A stretch of DNA of 64,000 nucleotides from Moraxellaceae bacterium (lineage in GTDB: Bacteria > Pseudomonadota > Gammaproteobacteria > Pseudomonadales > Moraxellaceae), in assembly GCA_030646295.1 (NCBI GenBank), contig JAUSND010000016.1:186001-250000 (forward strand), written 5' to 3'. The notes below the pieces were generated by a model, which did not search any database, had not been told where the DNA came from, and saw only the letters and a program-made list of their open reading frames with translations. This document shows, piece by piece, positions 7,859-16,051 of the stretch. Position 1 is the stretch's first letter. Every line of letters begins with the position of its first letter. The translations under genes were made by a program, and so were the position numbers.

Positions 7859-9664
7859 TTAAAGATCAATACTGTCGATTTTCCAGTCGATGCCTTCAAA
7901 AGCGGGCATCTCGCGGCCGTCATCAATGCCGATCTCGGCTTTGATGTGCGCTTCCAGTTTGCGGTTCATTGCCATCACCAACTCTGCGTTTTCGCCTTTC
8001 CGGGCAGCAAGATTGATCATTTCATGCGGATCGGTGGCCAGGTCAAACAGCTCAACGTCGTTCGAGCGGTAAAGCTCATCAAGGCTTGTGGGCTTGTTAC
8101 GCTCCACAGGGGCAAAATAACGGGTGAACTTGTAGCGGCCGTCGAACACCATGCGCAGGCTGCCGCGCTTTTTGAGGTTGGGGCGGTAGCCGGCGGTTTT
8201 CATTGCCGCTTTGGGGTCCTGGCCGGCGGCCTTGGCCTCGGAAACGATGCGGATGACTTCGCTGTCGTTGGTGGCGATGCCGCTGTAAGTGAACAGCACG
8301 CCATCACGCACTGCGTGTACGCCAGCCTTTCTCGGGGCTGTGAGCACTGTGCTGAAGTCCTTGCCCGGCAGCTCGCGGCCTGCGAATTCCGTGGCCTTGG
8401 TGCGGTTGACGCCAGCCATGGCCAGCAGTGTGGGGGCCAGGTCGATGTGGCCGGTAAGCGCATCGCAGACTTGTCCGCCTTCTACATCCGGGTGTACCAC
8501 CTGCAGTGGTATGTGGGTGCATTCCTCGTAGGCGAACGGGCCTTTACCGCGCAGGCCATGCGCGCCGCCCATTTCGCCGTGGTCGGAGGTAAAGACAATG
8601 ATGGTGTTGTCGGAAAGGCCCAGTGCGTCGAGTTCGTTGAGCAGGTTGGACAATTGCTTGTCAACGGCGCTTATGCAGTTGAAGTAGTAATTGGTGAAGC
8701 GTTCCCAGCGTGCTGGCTCTGGCGGGATGTTGCCGAGTGTGTAACCCCAGGCGCGCTTGAATTCGTTGTGCGCTGCCGGGCGGCCGTTGGCATCCATCGG
8801 TTGTGTCAGGCTGGCGGGCAGCGGGTAGTTCCAGGTGGCGCGGTAGTGCGAGTGTTCTGGTGCCCGGGCGGCCTGCATCATCAGGCGGCCGGTGTCCTGC
8901 ACCTGTTCGCCGGGAGCATCGGTGTTGAAATACATGATGTCGTGCGGGTTGACGAGGCTTACAAACAGTGCCCATGGCTTGCCTTCGTCGGTCAGCGGGC
9001 GCCCTTTGCTGCGCAGCCACGACACGGCACCGCTGGTGATCATCTCATCCTGATTGTGGCCGCCCTGTGCATGTGCGTGGCTATCGACCGGAAACATGAA
9101 GTCCGAAAAGCCGTAGGCGTCCATGTCTTTGGTGTACAGGCGTGGCTCTACGCCGCGATCAAAGCCTGCATCCAGGTGCCACTTGCCCTGATAGGCGGTG
9201 TAGTAGCCGGCCTTGCGCAGCATGTGGCCGACGGTGGGCACTTTTGTCGACATTGCCTTTACGTAGGGCATGTCTGCATTCTCGAACATGCCGTTGTCGG
9301 CCGTTTGCAGGCCGGTCAGGATCACTGAGCGCGAACTGGTGCACATGACTGCCGGGCAGTAATGATTGCGGAATGTCGTTCCGGTCTGTGCAAGGCGTTC
9401 ATGCCCTGGCAGCGACAGCCCCTGCGGCCATTGCGTGATGTAACGCTCCTGGTCGGAGAACACAAACAGGATGTTGTGCCCCGTCTTCAGGGGGCCGGAT
9501 TGCCTGGCCGACTTTGCCGGTGCGGTTTTTGCCGGTTTTACGGCGGCATCGGCCAGCGCCGGGCCCAGCAGTGGTGCGGCGGCTGCGCCGGCGGCCAGTG
9601 TTAAAAAGTCGCGGCGGGAAACGCCAGCAGACGCCTGCTTGTCGTTGTTGTCCTTGTTATTCAT
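7859..9664 (-). CDS. Tat-exported sulfatase-family hydrolase
   Basis: A 601-aa type I sulfatase/alkaline-phosphatase-superfamily enzyme. The N-terminus has a twin-arginine signal (SRRDFLTLAAGAAAAPLLG, residues 16-34), predicting export of a folded enzyme. NILFVFSDQERY (~64-75) supplies metal-binding residues. CTSSR at 108-112 sits at the formylglycine position, with Cys108 the residue to be oxidised. The third position is Ser where the textbook motif has Pro or Ala. IIVFTSDHGEMGGAHGL (~351-367) supplies further metal ligands. The DQE motif recalls choline-sulfatase-like branches, but the substrate cannot be named. No maturase gene is nearby. It is a single gene, divergent from the DUF1244 gene. 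Confidence 0.88.
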   Translation of the reverse strand: MNNKDNNDKQASAGVSRRDFLTLAAGAAAAPLLGPALADAAVKPAKTAPAKSARQSGPLKTGHNILFVFSDQERYITQWPQGLSLPGHERLAQTGTTFRNHYCPAVMCTSSRSVILTGLQTADNGMFENADMPYVKAMSTKVPTVGHMLRKAGYYTAYQGKWHLDAGFDRGVEPRLYTKDMDAYGFSDFMFPVDSHAHAQGGHNQDEMITSGAVSWLRSKGRPLTDEGKPWALFVSLVNPHDIMYFNTDAPGEQVQDTGRLMMQAARAPEHSHYRATWNYPLPASLTQPMDANGRPAAHNEFKRAWGYTLGNIPPEPARWERFTNYYFNCISAVDKQLSNLLNELDALGLSDNTIIVFTSDHGEMGGAHGLRGKGPFAYEECTHIPLQVVHPDVEGGQVCDALTGHIDLAPTLLAMAGVNRTKATEFAGRELPGKDFSTVLTAPRKAGVHAVRDGVLFTYSGIATNDSEVIRIVSEAKAAGQDPKAAMKTAGYRPNLKKRGSLRMVFDGRYKFTRYFAPVERNKPTSLDELYRSNDVELFDLATDPHEMINLAARKGENAELVMAMNRKLEAHIKAEIGIDDGREMPAFEGIDWKIDSIDL

Positions 9665-9829
9665 GAGGCCTCCTGAGGCTTATGCTGGTGCTTGTGCAGG
9701 TGCTTGTGCCGGATGTTACATGCGTCTGGATGGTAGCGAAGAGGGTATGAGGCGTCGTCTACGGAATGTAACCGGCCCGGATTGCTAGGCTGAGGGGCGC
9801 TGTGCCTTAATCTGCTTATGTCTGCGTAT

Positions 9830-9854
9830 ATTCGCGGCTTAAGCCGCTCCCACA
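9830..9854. repeat. Single REP-like palindromic element
   Basis: ATTCGCGGCTTAAGCCGC followed by TCCCACA. It differs by one base from each arm of the REPIN at 61317-61387 and contains the same inner GCGGCT/AGCCGC palindrome. It lies in the spacer upstream of the DUF1244 gene, typical of extragenic REP sequences. Confidence 0.75.
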
Positions 9855-9895
9855 TACCCACACACACCCACACACCCAATAACGGGCAATGCAAA

Positions 9896-10150
9896 ATGAT
9901 CGATATTCCTCCGGAGCAGCAAACCATTCTGGAAGCGGCTGCCTTCCGCAAGCTGCTGGAGCATCTGTCCCAGCGTCATGATGTGCAGAACATTGACCTG
10001 ATGAACCTTGCGGGTTTTTGCCGTAACTGCCTGTCCAAGTGGTACCGGGCGGCGGCGGAGGAGCAGGGCATTGCGCTGTCCGATCCGGATGCGCGCGAGA
10101 TCATCTATGGCATGCCGTATGAAGAGTGGAAGGCCAAATACCAGAAGTAA
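9896..10150 (+). CDS. DUF1244 domain protein
   Basis: An 84-aa protein (MIDIPPEQQ ... RKLLEHLSQRHDVQNIDLMNLAGFCRNCLSKWYRAAAEE ... IIYGMPYEEWKAKYQ). The GFCRNCLSKWY block and the MPYEEWKAKYQ tail are characteristic of DUF1244, a small all-helical family of unknown function. ATG at 9896 is chosen because upstream in-frame codons run through the REP element and a CA-rich repeat. It is monocistronic and converges on the esterase gene. Confidence 0.88.
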   Translation: MIDIPPEQQTILEAAAFRKLLEHLSQRHDVQNIDLMNLAGFCRNCLSKWYRAAAEEQGIALSDPDAREIIYGMPYEEWKAKYQK

Positions 10151-10157
10151 CGCGGTA

Positions 10158-10180
10158 CGGGGCCCGGTGTTCAGGCCCCG
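10158..10180. terminator. GC-rich hairpin between convergent genes
   Basis: CGGGGCC and GGCCCCG pair over a nine-base loop just after the DUF1244 stop, overlapping the last codons of the convergent esterase gene. There is no T-run, so function as a terminator is uncertain. Confidence 0.35.
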
Positions 10181-10869
10181 CCACCCAGTGCCCGTCGCCA
10201 CAGGCGGGCCGGCAGTACGTTGCGCAGGCGGTCGATGGCCTGGGCGACCAGTGCCGGGTGGGGCTCGTGCCCTACGTCATGGGCAATATCCAGTGAGACG
10301 TCGGCACCCAGTGCCTGCAGGTGCTCAAAGGCATCGCGGGCGTGGTCTGCGCTGATCACGTCGTCGGCATCGCCATGATAAAAACTGATGCTGGTGAGCT
10401 GGGGTGCTTCGGTGGGTAGCCGTGCATAGCGCCCGGCAAAGGCCAGTACCCGTCCGGCCAGTCCGTCCACGGTCTTGATGGCCTCCAGTGCCATGATGGC
10501 GCCCTGCGAAAAGCCGACGATCACGGTATCGGTCGGGGGCACCAGGCTGTCGGTTTGTATCTGGCGGATCAGGGCCACAAAGTCGGGCATGGCGGCGGCA
10601 ATGCGTTCCGGGCGGTCGTCCTCGCCCATCTCGCTCACCGAAAACCACTGCCGTCCGGTCCAGTAGGCGCTCTCGAAGGCCTGCAGGCCAGGGGGCAGGG
10701 CTATGGCGGCCTCTGGCCAGGCCTCGTGAAAGGCGCGGGCCATGTCCAGCAGGTCGGTGGGCTGGGCGCCCAGTCCGTGCAGCAGGATGATCAGTTGCCG
10801 GGCTTGGTTATGAGTCTGGTCGGGCGGGGTGTCGCTCAGCAGGCTGGCGTCGTTCAGGGTGTAATACAT
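10171..10869 (-). CDS. ypfH: Alpha/beta-hydrolase carboxylesterase (YpfH-like)
   Basis: A 232-aa cytosolic serine hydrolase of the phospholipase/carboxylesterase group. LIILLHGLGAQPTDLLDMA gives the oxyanion-hole HG motif. GFSQGAIMALE carries the nucleophile Ser. HGDADDVI carries the catalytic Asp, and the GHEPHP segment the His. Start ATG 10869 is preceded by GGAGGCCCGCC; an upstream in-frame extension lacks a ribosome site and is Arg/Pro-rich, unlike the family. Family members hydrolyse short acyl esters; the natural substrate is unknown. The symbol follows similarity to E. coli YpfH. Confidence 0.85.
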   Translation of the reverse strand: MYYTLNDASLLSDTPPDQTHNQARQLIILLHGLGAQPTDLLDMARAFHEAWPEAAIALPPGLQAFESAYWTGRQWFSVSEMGEDDRPERIAAAMPDFVALIRQIQTDSLVPPTDTVIVGFSQGAIMALEAIKTVDGLAGRVLAFAGRYARLPTEAPQLTSISFYHGDADDVISADHARDAFEHLQALGADVSLDIAHDVGHEPHPALVAQAIDRLRNVLPARLWRRALGGGA

Positions 10870-10975
10870 GATGGCGGGCCTCCTGTGGCGCCTGGCCGTG
10901 CCCGGTGCCGGTCGTGTCTTCAAGCATAGCCACATGAGGCATATTCACGCTTCCGGCAAGTTGCCTTCACCTTGC

Positions 10976-11004
10976 CTGACATCTGCCCGGAAACGGGCTA
11001 GAAT
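10976..11004 (+). promoter_or_regulatory. Sigma-70 promoter for the GAPDH gene
   Basis: CTGACA at 10976-10981, a 17-bp spacer and TAGAAT at 10999-11004; each box matches five of six consensus bases. Transcription would begin near 11011, giving a leader of about 37 nt before the GTG at 11048. Confidence 0.7.
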
Positions 11005-11047
11005 TCGCGCCCTCTATTTACCTTTGCCCCCTTGATGAGGTTGTGCC

Positions 11048-12505
11048 GTGAGCGTCGAGACCATCAAAGCCCTGCAGGAAGACCACTTTGGCCGCTGGAA
11101 AAACCGCGAAGCCATCGCCGAGAACATGATCCCGGCCATCGGCAAGCTGTACCGCGAACGCAATGTGGTTACCACGGTGTATGGCCGTACCCTGATCAAC
11201 CGCTCGGTCACCCAGTTGCTCAAGCATCACCGCCGCGTGCGCATGATTGCCGGCGACCTCTCGGTGGTCGATACCTTCCCGATCATGGAAGAACTGGCCA
11301 AGCTGAACCTGGGCCCTTGCAACGTGGACATCGGCAAGCTGGCCACCAAGTACAAGATTGTGGGCGGTGACCTGGCCGCGTTTGTAAAGAACGCAGTGGC
11401 CCCGGCCATTGGCCAGATTGATGAAGGCAAGCCGACTGATGTGGTGCTGTACGGCTTTGGCCGTATCGGCCGCATGCTGGCCCGCCTGATGATTGAAAAG
11501 GCCTGCAAGGGCGACAGCCTGCGCCTGCGTGCCATCGTTGTGCGCAAGTCGTCGGAAAGCGATCTGCAGAAGCGTGCCTCGCTGCTGCGTCGTGATTCCG
11601 TGCACGGTCCGTTTGAAGGCACCATCTCGGTGGACGAAGCCAACGAGGCGATTATCGCCAACGGCAACTTCATCAAGGTGATCTACGCCAGCCAGCCGGA
11701 AGACATTGATTACACCGCCTATGGCATCAGCGATGCGATCCTCATCGACAACACCGGCAAGCTGAAGGATGACGTGGGCCTTGGCCGTCACCTTACCTGC
11801 AAGGGTGTGAAGCGCGTGATCCTCACTGCACCTGCCAAGGGCAACGTGAAGAACATCGTGTTTGGTGTGAACAGCAACACCATCCTGGACGAAGACGCGA
11901 TCATCTCTGCCGCGTCCTGCACCACCAACGCCATTACGCCGGTGCTGAAGGTGCTTAACGACAAGTTCGGCATCATCTCCGGCCATGTGGAAACGGTGCA
12001 CTCGTTCACCAACGACCAGAACCTGATCGACAACTATCACAAGGCCGATCGTCGTGGCCGTTCTGCCGTGCTCAACATGGTGATCACCGAGACTGGCGCT
12101 GCCAAGGCCGTGGCCAAGGCGCTGCCGGAACTGGCAGGCAAGCTGACCGGTAACTCCATCCGCGTGCCTACGCCTAACGTGTCCATGGCCATTCTCAACC
12201 TCACGCTGAGCGATGCCGTCAGCCGTGACGAGATGAACGAGTTCATGCGCGACATTTCGCTGAATTCCGGCCTGCAGCGCCAGATCGACTACACCAGCTC
12301 TACCGAAGTGGTGTCGACTGACTTCGTTGGCTCGCGCTCGGCCGGTGTGTTTGATGCCCAGGCGACCATCGTCAACGGTAACCACGTCACCCTGTACGTG
12401 TGGTACGACAACGAAATGGGCTACAGCTGCCAGGTGGTGCGTATCGCCCAGCAGATGGCCGGTATCAACTACCAGACCTTCCCGCCGGAATCTGCTGAGC
12501 TTTGA
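11048..12505 (+). CDS. gap: Glyceraldehyde-3-phosphate dehydrogenase, long form
   Basis: The 485-aa protein interconverts glyceraldehyde-3-phosphate and 1,3-bisphosphoglycerate. Residues 1-~125 are an N-terminal extension absent from E. coli GapA but known in a Pseudomonas/Acinetobacter branch. The Rossmann motif YGFGRIGR is at 135-142. The catalytic Cys291 lies in SCTTNAITP. HSFTNDQ and RRGRSAVLNMV are present, and the C-terminal WYDNEMGYS is intact. The start is GTG (GTGAGCGTCGAG). It is monocistronic, with its own promoter and a hairpin after the gene. The long branch is usually considered gluconeogenic or able to use either cofactor; which applies here is not visible. Confidence 0.92.
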   Translation: MSVETIKALQEDHFGRWKNREAIAENMIPAIGKLYRERNVVTTVYGRTLINRSVTQLLKHHRRVRMIAGDLSVVDTFPIMEELAKLNLGPCNVDIGKLATKYKIVGGDLAAFVKNAVAPAIGQIDEGKPTDVVLYGFGRIGRMLARLMIEKACKGDSLRLRAIVVRKSSESDLQKRASLLRRDSVHGPFEGTISVDEANEAIIANGNFIKVIYASQPEDIDYTAYGISDAILIDNTGKLKDDVGLGRHLTCKGVKRVILTAPAKGNVKNIVFGVNSNTILDEDAIISAASCTTNAITPVLKVLNDKFGIISGHVETVHSFTNDQNLIDNYHKADRRGRSAVLNMVITETGAAKAVAKALPELAGKLTGNSIRVPTPNVSMAILNLTLSDAVSRDEMNEFMRDISLNSGLQRQIDYTSSTEVVSTDFVGSRSAGVFDAQATIVNGNHVTLYVWYDNEMGYSCQVVRIAQQMAGINYQTFPPESAEL

Positions 12506-12548
12506 TCAGTAGAGCTGATCGGCAGCTCTGGTAGCAAAAGGTGTAAAC

Positions 12549-12574
12549 AACGGGTCGGCATTTGCCGGCCCGTT
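12549..12574 (+). terminator. Hairpin terminator after GAPDH gene
   Basis: AACGGGTCGGCA, TT, then GCCGGCCCGTT forms a strong stem with one G-T pair, followed by GTCGTTT. The T-run is short. Confidence 0.6.
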
Positions 12575-12676
12575 GTCGTTTGGGTGACTGGATGGGGAGT
12601 GGATGGGGGCTGGGGCGGGGTGGTGCTACACTCGCGCCATCCCTGATACCCGGTTATCTACAAGGAAGCCGATAAC

Positions 12677-14362
12677 GTGTCCGCGCTACTGCAATCCATC
12701 AAAACCCGCTTTGCCCGTCTGGCCGATGATGTAGGCCGTCGCCTGCGCCAGAGCTTCTTCCTGTATCTGGCGGCGGTGTTCACCGTTATCGCGATTGTCG
12801 ATGCCTCTTCCGTGAATTATTTCGGCGGCATGCGGCAGTCCACCTTCGACACCATGCTGCGCATGCGTGTGAATGTGCCCAAGGCCGATCCGAACATTGT
12901 CATTGTCGACATTGATGAAAAAACGCTGGCGGCGCTGGCGGCTGACTATGGTCGCTGGCCATGGCCGCGGCAGGTGCTGGCCGAGTTTCTGCAGAACGTG
13001 AAGGCACAGCAGCCCAAGGCGGTGGTGTTTGACGTGCTGTTCAGTGATCCGGATATCCAGAACCCGGACAGCGATGCCTATTTCAACGAAACGATTGCCG
13101 GCACCACCAACACGTTCTTCCCCATGCTGCGGCTGGACAAGGAACATGACAGCCTTTCAAAACTGCCTGCGGCCAGTGTGCCGGGCATCATGGCCACCGA
13201 ACTGGCGGTGAAAGACGCCACGCTGGCCATGATCATTCCGCCATTTGCGGCCACGCAGCAGCCCGGTCGTCTGGGTACGCATAATGTCTATCCCGACAGT
13301 GACGGGGTGGTGCGCCGTTATCCGGTGCGTCTGGATGCACAGGGCTGGCAGTTGCCGTCGTTGCCGTATGTGGTGGCCAGGGCCGCCGGCCATGGTGAAG
13401 ATGCCCCCGACACCTTGCTGCTCAACTGGCGTGGCAAGCCGTTTACCTACAAGTACGTAAGCTTCAGTGATGTCTATCTGGACATGCTGAAAGAAAAGCG
13501 CACGCGTCCGGCGGACGAGTTCAAGGGCAAGACCATCATCATCGGATCGACCGCAGCGGGGCTGCTGGATGTGCGTGGCACACCGCTGGACCGCCAGTTT
13601 CCGGGGGTGGAAATTGTCGCTACGGCCATCGACAACCTGGAGCATGGCGACTGGATGATTGCGCCGGATGCCAAGCTGTTTTATCTGGGCCTGGCGCTGC
13701 TGATCATCTGGGGCACGGCCTTTGCGTTCTGGCGCAACGGGGCCTCCAACAAGCTCGACAAGTTTTACGGTTTGTCCCAGTTTGCGCTGCTCGGCTTTTC
13801 CTACGCCACGGTCAACATGGGCAACGTTTACATTAATCTTACTGGCCCGGTGTTCATTGGTGCGCTCTACTTCTCGGTAGCGCGTATCTATGCCTTTGCG
13901 ACCGAGCGGGCGCTGGATACGTCGCTGGTGGCGCGGGTGGATGCCAGTGGCGCCACGTTGCGCGGCCTGATGCTGGTACTGCGTTTTCGTCTGGAAACCC
14001 GTGAGGAGGCTGCCATTGGCAAGCTGGCCGAGCGTGTGAGCAAGGCGGGCATGTACGACACCAGTGTGGAATACGTGCAGGGCCGCCAGAAGGGTTTGTG
14101 GCGTTTGTTCGAGAACACGCTGGTGGTGTGCTGGGTGCATGGCGCGGATGATGACGCCGCCTGGGAAAAGATTCGTGCCGAGGCCGATGGCGTGGTGCGT
14201 GATTTGCAGAAACTGATTCACGAGGCAGGTGTGGATGCGGCGCTCCCGATGGATCGTCTGGCCATTCACCGTGCCGAAGGCCGCATTCGCGGTGCAACCC
14301 CGGAGGACTGGCAGGCACTGTTTGCTGTTGCCATGCTGGAACAAGGAGAAAAGACATCATGA
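12677..14362 (+). CDS. CHASE2-domain membrane protein without a recognisable output domain
   Basis: A 561-aa protein. TM helix ~24-46, then a periplasmic CHASE2 sensor (TMLRMRVNVPKADPNIVIVDIDEKTLAAL, GRWPWPRQ, FDVLFSDPD) to about residue 315, then three TM helices (~333-400) and a ~140-residue cytoplasmic tail. CHASE2 normally drives cyclases, kinases or GGDEF domains; this tail has none of their motifs (no GGDEF, no kinase HRD, no cyclase signature). The start is GTG. It overlaps the following SH3b gene by 4 bp, so the three genes to 15827 are probably one envelope operon. Compare the CHASE2 kinase at 52490-55090. Confidence 0.82.
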   Translation: MSALLQSIKTRFARLADDVGRRLRQSFFLYLAAVFTVIAIVDASSVNYFGGMRQSTFDTMLRMRVNVPKADPNIVIVDIDEKTLAALAADYGRWPWPRQVLAEFLQNVKAQQPKAVVFDVLFSDPDIQNPDSDAYFNETIAGTTNTFFPMLRLDKEHDSLSKLPAASVPGIMATELAVKDATLAMIIPPFAATQQPGRLGTHNVYPDSDGVVRRYPVRLDAQGWQLPSLPYVVARAAGHGEDAPDTLLLNWRGKPFTYKYVSFSDVYLDMLKEKRTRPADEFKGKTIIIGSTAAGLLDVRGTPLDRQFPGVEIVATAIDNLEHGDWMIAPDAKLFYLGLALLIIWGTAFAFWRNGASNKLDKFYGLSQFALLGFSYATVNMGNVYINLTGPVFIGALYFSVARIYAFATERALDTSLVARVDASGATLRGLMLVLRFRLETREEAAIGKLAERVSKAGMYDTSVEYVQGRQKGLWRLFENTLVVCWVHGADDDAAWEKIRAEADGVVRDLQKLIHEAGVDAALPMDRLAIHRAEGRIRGATPEDWQALFAVAMLEQGEKTS

Positions 14363-14871
14363 GTCTTAACAAACTGCTGGCGGCGGTGTCGCTGGCACTG
14401 GCGACAGGAATATCGGCAAGTCTGGCACTGGCTGCCGATACCGGCACGCTCACCCGTGCCGAAACCCTGCGCAGCAAGCCGTTTGCCGATGCCACTGTGG
14501 TGGTGCAGGCCAAGTCGGGCAGCAAGGTGGATATCGTCACCCGTAACGGCGGCTGGTATCAGGTAAAGACCGGCGGCAAGACGGGCTGGGTGCGCATGCT
14601 GAGTGTGCGTCGCACAGCCGCAGCAACGGGCAGCAGTGCAACCGGCCTTGCCAATGTGGCGTCGGGCCGTATCGGCACCGGCAAGGTCACCACCACTACC
14701 GGTGTGCGTGGCCTGGATACCGAGGAACTCACCACTGCCACGTTTAACGAGACGCAGATTGCCAAAGCCGAGACGTTTCGTGTCAGCCGCAAGGATGCCG
14801 ATGCGTTTGCCAAACAGGGCAAGCTGACCCCGCGCGAGGCCGGCCCGCTGCCTGCTCCGGCGAAGAAGTGA
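14359..14871 (+). CDS. Exported SH3b-domain protein
   Basis: A 170-aa protein with a signal peptide (residues 1-~26, cleavage after ALA) and one bacterial SH3 domain (~30-80: LRSKPFADATVVVQAKSGSK ... GWYQVKTGGKTGWVRMLSV). The C-terminal half is low-complexity and basic with no known domain. SH3b domains usually bind peptidoglycan or proteins at the cell wall. The gene is translationally coupled to the CHASE2 gene upstream (ATGA overlap) and followed by an M48 protease gene; together they suggest a cell-envelope function. Confidence 0.8.
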   Translation: MSLNKLLAAVSLALATGISASLALAADTGTLTRAETLRSKPFADATVVVQAKSGSKVDIVTRNGGWYQVKTGGKTGWVRMLSVRRTAAATGSSATGLANVASGRIGTGKVTTTTGVRGLDTEELTTATFNETQIAKAETFRVSRKDADAFAKQGKLTPREAGPLPAPAKK

Positions 14872-14882
14872 GGAAGATGCTC

Positions 14883-15827
14883 ATGAACAATTCAGTTGTT
14901 AAACATTCGTCATCCCGCTCTGTGTTCCAGCGTCTGCCACTGCTGGCCGCACTGCTGGCGGCCATGCTGGGCAGTGGCTGTGCCACGGCCTTTGATCTGG
15001 GTGGTCTGGTGGACAAGAAGGCGCTGGACCAGATCGCGCGTGACAAGCTGGGCGTGAAGAGCGATGCGGCCAATCCGTCCGATACCGCCATACCCCTCAC
15101 GGGCAACCCGACCGATGCCGACGAGGAAAAGCTGGGCCGCGAAATTGCCGGCCGCCTGCTGGGCGCTGCCCCGCTGGTGCAGGATGACAAGCTGCAGGCC
15201 TATGTGAACAAGGTGGGGCGTTATGTGGCCTCGCAGAGCAGTCGCGCGGACCTTAACTGGACGTTTGGCGTGATCGAGTCGCCCTCGGTGAATGCGTTTG
15301 CCGCCCCCGGTGGTTATGTCTTTGTCACCCGTGGCCTGTACGCCATGCTGCAAAGCGAGGCCGAGCTGGCCGGCATCCTGGCCCATGAGATTGCGCACGT
15401 GAATGCGCGTCATCATGTGCGCCTGATGCAAAAGCAGCGTGTGGTGGCCATGGGACAGGATGCACTGCTGAAGAAGACCGGTGACAACTCGGTGAAGATG
15501 CTGGTGGGCAATGGTGCCGAAATCTGCTCGCGTGCCCTGGACAAGGGTGCTGAGTTTGAGGCGGACCGTCTGGGCGTGTTTTACGCCACCCGTGCCGGCT
15601 ACGACACCTATGGCCTGCCGGCGGTGCTGGACCGTCTGGATGCCGCTGGCGCCACCGATGCGGTGACCCTGCTCTACAAGACCCACCCCTTGCCGGCAGC
15701 GCGTCTGGACGCGATTGATGTGGCCCTGGACGGTCGTTACGACAAGCTGGAGCCGGGCCTGACATTGCCTGCTCGTCTGGCCAAGCTGCCGCCCGCACCG
15801 GTCGTCAAGCCGGCAACGGCCAAGTAA
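14883..15827 (+). CDS. M48-family metalloprotease lipoprotein
   Basis: A 314-aa protein. Signal peptide with lipobox ending GSGC (Cys33) predicts a lipid anchor. The zinc-protease motif HEIAH lies near residue 168, with the third ligand Glu in EFEADRLGV about 60 residues later; both are intact. VNAFAAPGGYVFVTRGL is the usual substrate-groove segment. There is no TPR domain, unlike BepA. Start ATG 14883 is preferred: GAGGAAG lies six bases upstream, while an earlier ATG overlaps that ribosome site. Family members (LoiP/YcaL type) degrade misassembled outer-membrane proteins. It is the third gene of the CHASE2 operon. Confidence 0.87.
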   Translation: MNNSVVKHSSSRSVFQRLPLLAALLAAMLGSGCATAFDLGGLVDKKALDQIARDKLGVKSDAANPSDTAIPLTGNPTDADEEKLGREIAGRLLGAAPLVQDDKLQAYVNKVGRYVASQSSRADLNWTFGVIESPSVNAFAAPGGYVFVTRGLYAMLQSEAELAGILAHEIAHVNARHHVRLMQKQRVVAMGQDALLKKTGDNSVKMLVGNGAEICSRALDKGAEFEADRLGVFYATRAGYDTYGLPAVLDRLDAAGATDAVTLLYKTHPLPAARLDAIDVALDGRYDKLEPGLTLPARLAKLPPAPVVKPATAK

Positions 15828-15834
15828 GGTTTCA

Positions 15835-15855
15835 GGGGGAGGGCAATCCTCCCCC
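15835..15855 (+). terminator. Hairpin after M48 lipoprotein gene
   Basis: GGGGGAGG and CCTCCCCC pair over a GCAAT loop, 8 bp past the stop. The T-run is weak (AGTTTCCC). It separates the CHASE2 operon from nqr. Confidence 0.5.
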
Positions 15856-16051
15856 AGTTTCCCTCAAACCCCTTTCATTTTCAGGCACATACCTCCCTTG
15901 TCAGGGTGTCTTTGCACGCCTGATTCCCCTAGAATCCAGGGCTGCCGTCTGTTTGCAGGCCCGGCGTTGCTCTCTCCGGAATCACAAGAAAAACCGGATT
16001 CGCCAGCGGCCATGACAGCAGGTTTCCTGTTGACCATTGCTGGATATCACC

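Noticed and set aside
7721-9328. Long plus-strand reading frame opposite the sulfatase
   Set aside because: It is a shadow of the sulfatase gene with Cys/His/Val-rich nonsense composition; the minus strand has the signal peptide and active-site motifs.
11018-12385. Minus-strand open frame opposite GAPDH
   Set aside because: Antisense shadow of a highly conserved gene; no motif and no ribosome site.
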